DNA of 64,000 nt from Camellia lanceoleosa (GCA_025200525.1 CM045770.1:133824200-133888199); one strand, 5' to 3'; counted from the stretch's first letter, positions 10,826-23,286 are shown. Numbers and translations: made by a program. Notes: generated by a model from the letters alone, not told the origin.

Positions 10826-11226
10826 CTCTCATGTTGAGATCTCAACATGTCAGAACTTGAGAGGCTTGTAGGGTCTATTACAGGTCTCATTTCGATGATC
10901 CAAACAGTTCGTTTTATAGAGTTCTCTATATATATATATATATCATTTATGAAAAAATTTAGAGCAATTTGATAATCGTAACATACTCATTTTATAACAT
11001 TTGTCTCTAAAATAATGGATGGTCTATTTCAAAAATATATTTATCGTCTATTTTTTTAGAGACAAATACGATAAAATGAAAAAGTTATGATCATTGGATC
11101 GAATTAATTTCTTTCATGGATAATATATATTGAGAACCCTAGAAAATGAACGGATCATTAAAACAGGACTCATAGTGGGTCATATAAATCTCTTAAGTTC
11201 TCTTATGTTAAGATTTTAACCTGAGA
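10826..11226. mobile_element. ~400-bp long-inverted-repeat MITE, relative of 7805-8183
   Basis: The left end TCTCTCATGTTGAGATCTCA is mirrored on the right by a block ending TTAACCTGAGA. Inside, CATTTCGATGATCC pairs with GGATCATTAAAA, and AGAGTTCTCTA with TGAGAACCCT. It shares the layout and the TTTTTAGAGACAAATA phrase with the element at 21297-21697. Non-coding. Confidence 0.55.
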
Positions 11227-11902
11227 AAAACTCAACTCTTCCAAGATTTAGTAGCTCAAATAACTGTTGTATTTGAGATTTATTTATTTATTGGTGGATA
11301 ATCTACTGAAACATAGCAATGGCGGATGCGATAATACTTACATTGGAAGCCCTTTTAGAGTAATCGCTAAAATATATCAGCTTGGCCCATTGCAAATGCT
11401 TAGCTAAATTTTCACATGTCATCATTTGTACCAAATGTGGCAGAAGATTTGACAGATTATCAAATTTTGTCAATAATATTTGCACAAAATTCGTTTTATC
11501 TCTTGTAGTTTGAGCCCGGAACGTTTTACTTCTCTATATATTTTAAATATAGTTAGATAAATCTTATGTAGTTTTGAATTAAAGTATCATCATTGGTTTT
11601 TTCATTCAAATTAATGAAAGTTGTATCACACACTTTTTGTTAAAGTGAATTTGATTTTTTGATAAAATTAAGTGAAATTAACACAATAAAAAGATAATTT
11701 TGCTCCCATCTTTTCTAGACATAAAATTAGATTAAGATGTTAATTAAAATTAAATTAAATTAAATATAATTAACTTGAAATATGAAATAAATAATAATTA
11801 ATAATTGACCTAAAATATAATTAAATTACTATTAGATTAAGATGTTAGGAATTATAATAAATAATTGTGGTTTTAAGATTAATTATGATCTAAAATATAC
11901 TT

Positions 11903-12797
11903 TGTTAGGACCCTTGTTGTCAAAATCTATGAAAAAACTGAGTTTTTAATCGAGTTATAATTTTCCAGTTTTTGTCTTCCCGCTCAAGCAAGCAAGGTAA
12001 CGCTCGAGCGGAGTTTATACTCTCACCGTATTTTGTGTGTCTGCAAAAATACTGAATGATGTGTTTTTATGCTCAAGCGTTGGAACTTCCATTCGAGCGT
12101 GAACTCTGGTTTGGAACACACAATATAGAGTCCCCACTCAAGCATTCATTCCCACGCTTGAGCGGACCGCGCGATCTCTACTTCTGTAAATTTGCTTATT
12201 ACTCCAATTCTAGGGTTACTTTTCCTAGATCTTCTTTAAGGTTCTTAGGGTTTTCTTTTGGAATTTTTTTTCTGGTTTTCCTTGATGTTTGATTGAGTTT
12301 TGACTCATGTTCTGATATGCACACATCAAGGAGTTTGTTTGATATTTTCTTTGAGCGTATTCTTCTTCGGTGGAATCCGAAGTTTCAAACATAGAGTAAT
12401 CAAAGGAGTTTAATGCTGTGTGTAGTCGTTTATTCGACAATTGATGTTGTGGATTCAACTTCAATTTAATCAATTCCGTGTGAAGGTTGTGGTGAAAGAT
12501 ATACAAAAGATTTGAAGACAAATTGGAAGCGGTTCTGGTAATTTGTTTAGTATCTTTGTAATCTTTCTTTTTTCAGTAGTAGATTGATTTGTGGGGTTTT
12601 GCCCTTTTTTGTCACAATTGAAGGTGCTTCGATTATGGCTTTTTCACTTAAAAATCGTTTGTGTCGATTTACTGTTTTCGAAAACAACAATCTAAATCAC
12701 TTTTGTACGTGCTTGATGATATAGATTGTGAGTTTTAATTGATAGGGAATTGGAATAATTAAATATTGATCTAGTCAAGAATCACTTAGGTTTTTCA
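11903..12797. mobile_element. Solo-LTR-like insertion with TACTT duplication
   Basis: It starts TGTTAGGACCC and ends TTTTTCA, the TG..CA signature of LTRs, between two TACTT pentamers (11898-11902 and 12798-12802). Near the left it carries CGCTCGAGCGG-type palindromes (11970-12170), as do the gypsy LTRs in this window. No internal coding region or primer site was seen. I infer a solo LTR of unidentified lineage; the short ends leave room for chance. Confidence 0.5.
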
Positions 12798-12802
12798 TAC
12801 TT

Positions 12803-14181
12803 AACTTAAAATTAGATTAAAAAGTTAGGAATTAGAATAAATAATTAAGAATTGATAATTAATTATGATTTAATCCTTCAGAGAATAAATATGTTTGAAT
12901 TAAATAGTTTAGGAACTTAATAGATTCAATTGATAATTTAGGGACTAAATAGACCGTGATTTATATAATTCAATATATTTAATACTCATATAATTTTACT
13001 ATCAAAACTAAGAAATCAAACTCTAATACTAATTTATACACACAACGAAATAAAACACTTTTTAAAGACAATAAAATTTTAAAATTTTTCTATAATAAAA
13101 TTTAAATTAGGTAGGTTCTTTTATATAATTATAATACTTATGGGCTTGTATTTTATTTTTGTAATCCTTTCCAGAACTAAATAGGTTTGAATTAATAATT
13201 TAGTGACTTAATAGATTCAATTGATAGTTTATAAACCAAATACACTTTGATTAATATACTTTAACGACTGAATAGACACAATCGATAGTTCAAGGATTAA
13301 GTAGACAATTTAACAATAATTTGAGAATATAAAGTATAATAATCCCATAATAATATTACAAAGTAATTCAAACTAATCAAATTACACAATAATATTTAGG
13401 TACGCTAATATACTATTTCTTCAATAATTAAAGATAACGAGATTGTGATTTTCAATCCATCAAATAAAGAAAAAAGACAAAATGATTCTTCTTGAGAAAA
13501 AAAAATATATATATATATCTTTGTAAGGAATTAAGAATCCCGTACTTTAAAATAATTCTGTTTTTTTTTTTTCGTTTCTTTTTTTTATATAAACTGTATT
13601 TATATATAAAATTTATACCCAAAACAAATCACAAAAATGTTGTTATAAATAAATATAAAAAAAACATGGTGTTTTATTTTAAAGTAAGAGGTCCATATTA
13701 AATTACATCATTTTATACAAAAATTATGTATAACTTTTTTTTTATATCATTATTAAAATATGATATGATGATATTTATTTTTATGTCAATAAGGTTACAC
13801 TCACCATATTTTTATATGACATCTAATGTGTTACATACATAATGATTGTTGTAATAGTATCCATATAAGTCTCATTCATATTTGTATTTAACAATTAATA
13901 GTTATGCGTGCTAAACAAAAAATGGTATAAAAATATGAAAACATAGAATTAATTTTTTTAAACAATTTTTTTTGTTGATAAATCTATATTTTTTTTAACA
14001 ATTTTAATGATGTCAATTTACGAAAGCCTCTAAAAGATTTTATATAATACTATATAATTCTTTAAAAAAAATAATAAATCAATAATGTTACTGGATTCAA
14101 TTGACCCACTACTTCATGCATAGTTCCGACCATGATCCTAAAGCCGTGTAAATTTATTTTAGATGGTTAAAGCCGTGTAAA
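12803..14181. other. AT-rich intergenic stretch, no gene seen
   Basis: Phrases such as TTAGATTAA..GTTAGGAATTA and AATTAATTATGAT occur both here (about 12810-12871) and left of the insertion (about 11829-11890), so diverged AT-rich repeats are present. No protein pattern or RNA gene was recognised. Confidence 0.4.
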
Positions 14182-14485
14182 ATTAAGGGGTACTTACCGA
14201 TTAGTCCTATTAATTAAAGTTATTTACTTACAGGTCCTAACTAATAAATTTAACACTATAAAAATAAGAGAGTGATAAATTTATCACTAAAATTTATTCA
14301 TAAAAACAAAGAGACTGATAAATTTATCACTATAAATTTATTTATAAAAATAAAAGACTGATAAATTTATCTTTATCACTTAATAAATTTATCAATAGGA
14401 CTTAATGGGTAATAAGTCTCCAAAGTATGACCTATTGGGTAATAAGTCTCCAAAGTAGGACCTATTGGTAGTTTACCCTAAAATT
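14182..14485. mobile_element. ~300-bp MITE with internal minisatellites
   Basis: The left end TTAAGGGGTACTTACCGATT and the right end TTGGTAGTTTACCCTAAAA are imperfect inverted repeats. Inside are three 43-bp tandem copies built on CTGATAAATTTATCAC (about 14268-14395) and two 30-bp copies of GGGTAATAAGTCTCCAAAGT (14407-14466). Non-coding. Confidence 0.6.
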
Positions 14486-14799
14486 AACCTAAAATTAACA
14501 CATGCATGACTGTATTTAACGACCTTTCTCTTCTATATAACCCATTTTACTTCAAAAAGTTTACTCTTAGAGAGTAGGGTTTTCAATATATTTTCTGTCT
14601 AAATATACTCTTCAAAATTCTCAGTGTTTCCTTTCGGATATCAAGATGATAATCCTTTCGCAAAAACAGCATCAGCCAGTTTCGACAACCACTTCTGAAA
14701 GCTTTGTTCACAGAAGGTAACTTTTCAACAAAAACTAAATATATGAGGGTTTTTTTTTTCTTCTTTCCTGTGGGTGTTTATATGGGGGTTGACTTCTTT

Positions 14800-15110
14800 C
14801 CAGTCCCAAATCGGATTGGAGAAATATTATTGAGTTTATTAAGCCTATTTTTTTATTCCGTTTTGATAATTCTAATCGACCACATTTTAGAATTTATCGA
14901 GTATATAATTCTTGCAAAAAAATCAAGTCAATCAGATAACAAAAATCACCTGTTCGAATTAATTTTGTATGAAAAAAATTGGACGGTGAGAATACAAAAT
15001 TGATCCGAACACGTGGCTTATGTTATCCGATAGGGATGATGTACTCGACAAACTCTAAAATGTGACAGTTAAGATTATCGAAACGAGACCCAATTAATGG
15101 GCAAAATGGA
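14800..15110. mobile_element. ~310-bp inverted-repeat MITE
   Basis: CCCAAATCGGATTGG near the left, and the pairing of CACATTTTAGAATTTATCGA (about 14881) with the reverse complement of TCGACAAACTCTAAAATGTG (about 15045), define a fold-back element. It has the layout of the 7805-8183 element. Exact ends are uncertain. An open frame across its left half is judged accidental. Confidence 0.5.
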
Positions 15111-15248
15111 CTGGACTGGACTAGACAATCCAATTCGATAATGGACTACAGTTTAAGTGTATATATGTTGTATACAACTTAAAGTAAAACTATTTTTGTG
15201 AATTGGATTCAATTTCAATGGGTTGATCATTATATCTTTCATTCTTTC

Positions 15249-15994
15249 TGTGTGCGTTCATTTTTGACCACACAATCAAATGGGAAACTCAGCTAGAGAG
15301 CGCCGACAAAATAGATTAAGCCCAACAACTTGTAACAAGAAGATGAGAATTTTGTGGTGGTTCGTCCACCTGGAGGCACTCCGATGATTGAGGCAGTAAA
15401 ACTTTATCTCTCACAGATTGCAAATAGTACTTAAACTCAGTAGAAAGAATTCACCTTAGACCCACGAGGGTGCCTTACTTTTATAACTAGCAGTGGCCTG
15501 ATCCCCTAGAAGCCTCACTTCCTTGGACTCAGGCTCTATGCTCATCTTGAACTCTCAACTAGATAGGGATAAACACTTCATAATCCTTATTCTTATCTAG
15601 ACTGAGATCTTTCCCTGTTCTAGGACTCTTGTCCTTTATCTAGATACCTCGAGATTTCGGTATTACCGCAGAACATCTCGGTAACGTCGTGATCACCTCG
15701 GTAATATGACTCATCCATGTGGCATCTTAGCCGATATCTCGGGCTATCTTGGCCACGTGGTGTCATTCGTAAAATACTCCCTATACTTTCTTTTGTATGT
15801 TCTGTTTATAGAAACTTTTGCTTTTTCTGTTTTCTTCATCATTACCGAAAGAATTGGTGTATCTGGTAGGGTATGATAATCCATTCTAGAATGGAAACTT
15901 TTCAAGAAATATGATTAAATATATATATATATACATGTCACATGAATGGATATTCATCTTTGAAGCATACAGAGATACAGGATATACCGATACA
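15249..15994 (-). repeat. 3' LTR of the minus-strand Tat-like element
   Basis: It reads TGTGTGCGTT..ATACCGATACA on the plus strand and matches 20416-21148 with many substitutions. CTCGG-rich phrases (CACCTCGGTAATATGACTCA) are shared. Confidence 0.75.
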
Positions 15995-16126
15995 ATAGAT
16001 CATCTGGGTGGAGGTCGAGCTCCTTGTAACATCTGCCATACATGATGTCACAAGAGCTACCTTAGTCAATCAATATACGCCTCAACTGGCAGTCTCTAAT
16101 ATTCAGGATTACCACTAGGGCATCAT

Positions 16127-18507
16127 TGTAATAACCCCGACCCTTAATTAACGTTAATTCATGCTTAAGTGTGCCTAACAAGTGATTAAGAAGAAATCAT
16201 AAGTTAATGTCATGTGCATTGCATTATTAATGTGTCTCTATCTGTTTAGCGTAGAAAGATCTGTTTATGTTTTAGTTTCGATTTGTGAATTAAGGGCCTT
16301 ATCGGCATCCGATACAGAAATTGACTTGAATTATATGCTAATTAGGATTTATAAAATTTTATAGTAGGTTTAATTAAAATTCGGTTCGAAATGATTAAAT
16401 TAGATTAAATTAATGCCATTTGATTAATTTTGATCAATTACCACCTATAGGGCCATTTTGGTCCCACTAAGTTTACCTTTTCATTTCATTCTTCCTTAAC
16501 TTGATGCCCAACGTGAGAATGAGAGAGAATTGAAGGATTTGGGTCTAGGTTCAAGAATTGAATTCACAATGAGGAAATTGCTAGGAGAAAAGAAGAAAAC
16601 TTGAAGATTTGTTCATCTAGTTCAAGATTCTAGCACTTAAAGCCTAATTGAACATCTAAGGTATGAAACCAAGCCTTTAGCCTTGAAGTTGAGTTAATTC
16701 ATACATGAATTCAAGTAAATTGAACTATAAGGTGTAAGAATCAAGCTTAAGGAGTAGAGTAGTAGATCAATCTATGCATGCATGTGCATTTTCTTACAAA
16801 TTGAGCGTGATTTCAAAGACTTCTTTCATGCATGTGTTAACCTCACTTACATTTTGGTCATTCATCTTGTTTTCCATTAAATTACCAAGTTTGATCATGT
16901 TTGGAGTGTTTGAATTCAAGGGAGTTCGTATATGTTGTATTAATGACATATTCATAAAGTTTGTGTTGGAATTTTGTACAATTGGCAAACCATTAAGCCA
17001 TGATTTCTTGAATTGATCTTTAATTTATGTTGTTTTAAGGGTCTTCATGTATTTTCTCAAGTTTTGGCCCAGAAAAATCAAGTTTGAAGCTTTAAAGGTT
17101 GAGTTTTGTGCTTGAAGATCAATTTGGAAATTCCAGAAATTTGATCCACGATCGAGCAGGGAACTTCACGCTCGAGCGTGCACTCTGAGTACATGCACTT
17201 CCGCTCGAGCGACGAGAGTCACGCTCGAGCAAGAGAATTCATGCTCGAGCGTAGGTCTGACTCTCACGCTTGAGCGGGGATCGAGCGTCCGTCGAGCGTG
17301 AAATTCATGCATCCAGTACTTTTGTCAAGTTTGCAGTCTACTCGAGCGAGCCTTCATGTCTTACATGTCCGCTCGAGCGGGGAAGGCCATGCTTGAGCGG
17401 GGACCCCATTTTCAGCAAAATTTGAGAAATGTTTTCGAGTGCATTACTGCATTCTCTTTCCATCCTAGGCATTCCTAGGCCATGATTAAAACTCCATGAC
17501 GAGGTTAATGGCTAATCACACACTAAGAACAAACGAAGCAAGTTATGTATAACTCGAGCGTGTGTTTCAAGTGAGTAATTGTATGTGTGCTCGTGTAGGT
17601 CACGCGCCTCAGGATAAGTGAAGTGCCATTTTGTCATCTAGTTGGGGCGACCAATTGTTTATGAGTAATAACTTTGTAAAATTATGTTTAACTTTAAATA
17701 TTTTCTGATGATATGAAATGACAAGTTCCCTGAAATGCCATGTTTTGTATGAATGAATGATTGTCCAAATTTTCTTTGAATGTAATTGTGGTATCCATAG
17801 CATAGGCCCTAACCCGGGGGATTATACCATGGCATGTGCCCCAGCCTGGGTCAATATCATACCATGGCCTATGTATGAGATAAGTTACCCGGTACCAGAG
17901 GTTCCTTCATGGAACTTGATAAGAGTGACCCAAGAAATATGTTTGTGCTAAGGGATGTACCACACATGATTTGAATATGGACATAATTATGATTCTGTTC
18001 TGTTATGAGATTTGAAATATGTTATGGGCATCATTCATTAAAGTCTTTACTCTGTTAATATTCACTGGGCTTTAGCTCACTCTTTATATTATGTATGTAG
18101 GTGAGCAAGCACGAGATTAGGCCCAGAGTTGATGGCCTACACTTCTATTTTGTCAGCCAACCATTGCGCCTCCCGAGGAGGTTCCGATTGAAGTCAAGTT
18201 TCATGGCTGTGTTTGGCTATTATGTTAGGCTATGTTTATACTATGTTTTGTTTGGGAAAGGTGTCTAGTAATGTGTATCTGGAAGTGATGTGTAAGGATG
18301 TATTACTGTTATAAATAAAAATAAAAATAAAAAGTTTTAAGTTATCTGCTCCATATATGTCAACACAGCTCTATGGACTATGTATGACTTGATTAATTGC
18401 TTCAGCAGCCCCTGTCATATGTCACCATGCCAAGAGGCCTTTGGTAATCCAAGGATTACTGGCCGGTTACGATGCTAAACCTATAGGGACAAGTTTGGGT
18501 CGTGACA
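16127..18507 (+). mobile_element. Solo LTR of a Tekay-like Ty3/gypsy element, 2381 bp
   Basis: It starts TGTAATAACCCCGACCC and ends GGGTCGTGACA, flanked by ATCAT at 16122-16126 and 18508-18512. Start, end and internal phrases (CATTCCTAGGCCATG; TTCACTGGGCTTTAGCTCAC) match the LTRs of the complete element at 40295-53503, but it is clearly diverged. No internal domain lies beside it, so it is a solo LTR formed by LTR-LTR recombination. It is inserted in the protease sequence of the older minus-strand element. It carries a CGCTCGAGCG palindrome cluster (17150-17400). Confidence 0.85.
17150..17400. repeat. Cluster of CGCTCGAGCG-type palindromes in the solo LTR
   Basis: About ten variants of GCTCGAGCG / GCTTGAGCGGGG separated by short spacers. 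The same motif clusters at the equivalent place in the Tekay-like LTRs (41330-41545, 52140-52350). Confidence 0.7.
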
Positions 18508-20390
18508 ATCATTGTGTAGATGCTGCACCATATCCAAGTTGGCCTCAGTAAAAGTAATCATCAGTCCCTGATATTCATTTGTTCTGGGTTTTTTTTGTTG
18601 GACCTAGTATACATGTTGCAGGTGCCTTACTCTCTGGGTCTCCCCTCAAAATTTATTCTCATTGACCTTCGAGTGAATCACATTGAATGCCTAAGGTCCC
18701 TCTGTCTGCTGCGGTGGTGGTGGCGGTGGTGGAGGTGGTATTGTTGGTGCCTGGGCAGCCTCACATGCTCTTCTCTTGTCTTCGCCTTATCCACTAGGTC
18801 TCTCAAGTGACCCTGTCTGACCAAATTCTCCAAGTGTAACTTCAGAGCCCTACATCCCTACATTAGGTGCCCATTCTCATTATGGTAGGCACAATGCTTC
18901 CCAGTGCTTCTTCCCTTGAACTCGCCAGGGACCTTCTCCAATGCTTTGTAGTACGGTCGGTTCCTGATCCTTTCCAAAACTTTATAGATCGGGATCTTGA
19001 ATACCGTGTTGATTGCCTACATAGCCCTTGCTCCTATTTCTTACTTGTCAACACCGGCATTCCCTCGCCTTCACTTTGGCAAGTCATTTCTCCTTTTTTG
19101 TTTCGGTGTCCTCGCTCATTGTGTGTCTTCCTCTGCTCTGGCATATTTCACAATCCGTGCGATGAGCTCTTCCATGCTCTTCGAAAGGGTTTTTGCAAGT
19201 GATTTTTGAAGCGAGCATTTATCATCCAGGTTGTTCTTGAAAGATACGACTGCCAGCTCCTGGTTACAAGCTGGAATTCTATTGTACACCCCATAGTACC
19301 TCTTGGCATAAGCCCTGAGGCCTTCGTCATCACTAATCTTCAAAGCCAATAGGGAATCTACCCTCAGTGGCTACGACTTGTTCATAACAAACATGGCCAC
19401 AAACATCTCAGCCAGGCCTTCCCAACTCTTCACAGTTTCTTTCAACAACTTATGGGACCAATCTAATGTTATCTCCCCAAAGGATGAGGGGAATACCTTG
19501 CATAACATCTGCTCATTCTCGCTCCACAAAGCCATTGAATTTAAATACAAACCAACATAAAAGTTTGGATCAGACTTACCATCATAGATTTGAAACCTCG
19601 GCATGTTGAATCTTTTTGGGGCCTCAAACGTATCCAACTCCACCGAGAATGGCGTCCTTGTCTTGACGATGGACATGATCTCGGCGTCAAGTCTCTTTCT
19701 CTAAAGGTAGTCTCTCAAATCCTCCTCTATTCTATCGGGAGCTCGGCTAGTGTCAATAGATTTTAGCTTTTTTGGCGTATTGCTCCCAGTATAATTGTGC
19801 ATCCTCTTGGACTTCCCTTCCTTCACTGTATCAAAACAGAGGCCCCTCCCTTGGATCTATCGAGATCCTTTGACATAGGTCCCCTTGGTTTGTGATATCA
19901 TCTACGACTCACCTCGTATTGACTCTATTCGCCCAACATCCCGTGATGACCAATGTAAGTGCTCATGTCCCTTGCCATGCTGTAGGACCACTGGGACAGT
20001 CTTCAGTCCTCCTTTCTGGGCATCAGTTTTGGCAGCTCGTGTCGGCGTGTCTTACAACAAGAATGGTGGTTGCATCACGTTGTTTTGCATCATAAAGTTG
20101 ACCACTGTCTGTCGGTCTGCCAACTTGTTTGCCATTCTTTTCATCTCTCCAACCCCCCTCAAGCATCTATCCTTTTATACCTGGAGGTTGCTTTCATTGT
20201 AATATTCATCTTGGCCTCCCTTCTTCGGGACGTTACGCTCCATATCAACTTCATTTTCCCCAGGATTCGGTTCCTATACTCCTTCATTACGATTTTCTTC
20301 CCTGGCATTAGGATTCACGTGTTTCTCCTCCTCACTGTGGATGTCGTCCCCAATTTATCTCCCTACCCGTTGTTGGCCATTTATTCTCCT
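18508..20390 (-). pseudogene. Degenerate gag and protease start of the Tat-like element
   Basis: On the minus strand, 19676-19371 encodes a gag core with MPRFQIYDGKSDP and later WSHKLLKE, typical of Retrotrans_gag in Tat-like elements. 19349-19116 continues it in another frame (RAYAKRYYGVYN). A proline run (about 18715-18745) marks the gag tail. From 18560 down to 18508, then across the solo LTR to 16121-15995, the protease follows: NDALVVI, then ILID, a stop in place of the next residue, then GSSCDIMYGRCYKEL. Several stops and frameshifts break it. Gag would form particles and the protease would mature them; neither is functional here. Confidence 0.7.
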
Positions 20391-20394
20391 TAAG

Positions 20395-20412
20395 TTCCCA
20401 CAGACAGCGCCA
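20395..20412 (-). promoter_or_regulatory. Primer-binding site of the minus-strand Tat-like element
   Basis: Minus-strand TGGCGCTGTCTGTGGGAA lies three bases inside the 5' LTR. This resembles the tRNA-primed TGGCGCCGTCTGTGGGAA of plant Tat elements with one change. Confidence 0.65.
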
Positions 20413-20415
20413 AAT

Positions 20416-21148
20416 TGTGTGTGTTGATTTTTGACTACACAACCAAATGGGAAACTCAACTAGAGAGCATCGGCACCATAGATTAAGCCCAACAACCTGT
20501 AACAAGAAGATGAAAATTTCGTGGTGGTTCGTCCACCCGGGGGCACTCCGACAATCAAGTCAGTAAAATTTCATCTCTCATAGATAGCAAACAGTACTTA
20601 AACTCACCAGAAAGAACTCACCTTAGACCTACGAGGGTGCCTTGTTTTTGTAACCAACAGTGACATGATCCCCTTAAGCCTCATTTCCTTGGACTCAAGC
20701 TCAATGCTCATCCTAAACTCTCAGCTAGATAAGGGTAAACTCTTCATGAGCATTATCCTTATCCAGACTGAGATCCTCCCCTATTCTACAACTCTTGTCC
20801 CTTATCCGAATACCTCGGGATTCCAGCATTACCACAGAACATCTCGGCAATGCCATGATCACCTCGGCAACATGACTCATCCACGTGGCACCTTAGTCGA
20901 TATCTTGGGCTATCTTGTCCATGTGGTGTCATTCGTAAAATACTCCTCACACTTTCTTTTGTATGTTCTATTTATAGAAACTTTTGCTTTTTCTGTTTTA
21001 TTCATCATTACCGAAAGAATTGGTGTATCCGATAGGGTATGATAATCCATTCTGGAATGGAAACTTTTCAAGAAATATATATATATACGAGTCACATGAA
21101 TGGATGTTCATCTTTGAAGCATACAGAGATACAGGATATACCGTTACA
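20416..21148 (-). repeat. 5' LTR of the minus-strand Tat-like element
   Basis: Reads TGTGTGTGTTGATTTTTGAC..ATACCGTTACA on the plus strand. It adjoins the primer site on its left and matches 15249-15994. Confidence 0.75.
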
Positions 21149-21296
21149 ACAGATACAACAATACCACATATTTTTTTTTTAAAATGTTTAGTTTAGGGTT
21201 TCTAATATTTTTTTGTCATACAAATTCTTGATTCTTGTGTTTCATTTTGTGTTCTTATTCATTTTTTTTTTTCGGTGTTTATGTATAGGACATCCC

Positions 21297-21697
21297 CTCC
21301 AATCCGTGATCTGGAATGGAGGGCATTGTTCACGGATCCCATTTTAATAATTTAAACTGTTCATTTTGTCAGGATTTTCGTGTATATTATCCACACAAAA
21401 AAATTATGTCAATTCAATATCCTAACTTATTCGATTGATCACATTTGTTACTAAAAAAAAAATGGATGGACTTATTTTAAAAACACACTTGTCGTCAATT
21501 TTTTTAGAGATAAATATGATAAATTGAATAAGTTACAATTATTAAATCAATCTTCTTTTTTTTTTTTTTTTGAATGATATACGTGAAGGGCCAGATACAA
21601 TCAACGATTCGGATTATTGAAATAGAACCGTGGTGAGCTCCACGGGCCCAAATAGTGTTCACCAGTCCATGATTAGATTGGGGAGAAGTTGAGTCCT
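21297..21697. mobile_element. ~400-bp long-inverted-repeat MITE
   Basis: The left end AGGACATCCCCTCCAATC mirrors the right end GATTGGGGAGAAGTTGAGTCCT. TTTTAATAATTTAAACTG pairs with the CGATTCGGATTATTGAAATA region. The layout and phrases are shared with 7805-8183 and 10826-11226. Non-coding. Confidence 0.6.
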
Positions 21698-21758
21698 TAG
21701 GTCTATATGTTCTCTTATTGTCTACATTTTTGTTTTTTGTGGGTGTTTATGTAGATAT

Positions 21759-22108
21759 CACTACAACAAATTAAGATTTGAGAGACAAAATCACTATTTA
21801 GGTATAAAATCTTTTTGTTGCCAAAAATGTCATTTTGAATTTTTAGTAACGAAATTGGATATTTAGTGATATTAAAATCCTTTTGGAATTTAAATTTTGT
21901 CTCAAAAAATAAACCTTTTTTGGACCAAATTATTTTGACCATGCATTTATTAGTAACATTTTTTAAATCGGCGCTAAAAAATTTTTTAAACTTTTTGGGT
22001 TGAACTTTTAGCGACGATAAAAATTGATTCCCAAATATTTTTTGAGACAAAATTTTCACTTTTAGGGTCAAAAAACTTTGGTCCTTAAAACTTTTATTTG
22101 CTATAGAG
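21759..22108. mobile_element. ~350-bp CACTA-type MITE, right end abutting the copia LTR
   Basis: It starts CACTACAACAAATTAAG. The right end ..TTTTATTTGCTATAGAG is its imperfect inverted partner. Internal TTTAGCGACGATAAAAA-like phrases are typical of CACTA-derived MITEs. The copia element at 22113 begins immediately after it. Confidence 0.55.
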
Positions 22109-22112
22109 TTAT

Positions 22113-22577
22113 TGTTGGAAATTGGGCTGGGTACTGGACCCGGATTTGGGCGTCCATGTTGCATGACCCATGGCCCATTCAAATTACCTATGTAATTTAA
22201 ATTTGATTTCCTGATTATCCTATTTGTTAGGATAACCCACTATCTATCTACATCTATCATATCCTTAGGAGATATGGATAGATGGTTAGATATTTGGTCT
22301 ATATATCAGATACGATATATGGGATGTGGGCATGAATCGTATAACAAATGATTTTTCCCAGATCCTCTCTCTAACTCTCTCCCATTAGAATAACAATCAA
22401 GCCTTTGCACTGTGACTAGTGTAGGTGATACTCATACTGTAGTATCACTCCATTGTTAGGTGTTCTTAGTTCGTGTTTGAGAAACACGTGCTTTACCCAC
22501 AAGGTTCTTCATTTCGGATCCTAACACATAAGGTATGGTTTGAATCCTTTTACCCACTGCGTTATCTGTATCTTACA
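22113..22577 (+). repeat. 5' LTR of the copia element
   Basis: 465 bp, TGTTGG..TTACA, highly similar to 33174-33629; GTTAT duplication on the left. Confidence 0.85.
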
Positions 22578-22578
22578 T

Positions 22579-22591
22579 TAGTATCAGAGCC
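22579..22591 (+). promoter_or_regulatory. Copia primer-binding site (initiator Met-tRNA type)
   Basis: TAGTATCAGAGCC lies one base after the LTR, one change from TGGTATCAGAGCC. Confidence 0.75.
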
Positions 22592-23286
22592 TTAAATGGG
22601 TATTTTCGTGCTCATTTTTATGCATTAAAATATGCATATAATTACATATATACACATGATATATGTATGAAAATTAATATTTTTTTGAACTTTCTCCGAT
22701 CAATCTGAAATTTATATATGTTGTAGTACATTTTATGTAGAACATATCTGCAAAGTTTTATGAAAATTCAATGGTTAGATTTCAAGAAAAATGGAGACCA
22801 ATTTTATATTAACGAAACTTTACATGCTTTAATTTCAGTCTACAAATCTTACATATTTAGAATCCTTGTTTCGAGACCTTCAAAACCATATATTATTTGT
22901 TAGATTTGAACTTATGGTTGATGAGAAAAATCAAACCCTAATTTTGGTTCGTTTTGATTTTTTGGTGGCTTAAGAAAGAAGATGAAGTGCAGAGTTTTTG
23001 CATTGCCACTCTCATTAGAGAGAGAGTGTAATACACCTCATTATTTGTCTTTGTTAAATGTCATTTTTGAGACCATCATTGTTTTTATTTTGGAAAATGG
23101 AGTCCAGCAGTACCAAAATTGGACTAGAAAACACTCCGAAAGGCGGCGCGTGAGACGTACATGCTAGCTAACACTGCCAGCGCCGCCCACCTGCACCATG
23201 TGTCACTCGCTCCCCGCACGTGCCAAGCGTGCTTCTCACGCGTGCATCGTCCACGCTTCACACGTGCGTACCTTGTGCCCTGCAAA

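Larger units (their letters stand above)
15249..21148 (-). mobile_element. Minus-strand Ty3/gypsy (Tat-like) retrotransposon lacking pol
   Basis: Two similar direct repeats (15249-15994 and 20416-21148) flank minus-strand gag and a protease start. Just inside the right-hand (5') LTR is a minus-strand TGGCGCTGTCTGTGGGAA motif, the primer site typical of plant Tat-clade elements. After the protease the sequence runs directly into the 3' LTR, so reverse transcriptase, RNase H and integrase are missing. A 2.4-kb solo LTR (16127-18507) sits inside the protease region. No target duplication is recognisable at the outer ends, so the element is old or rearranged. Confidence 0.75.
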
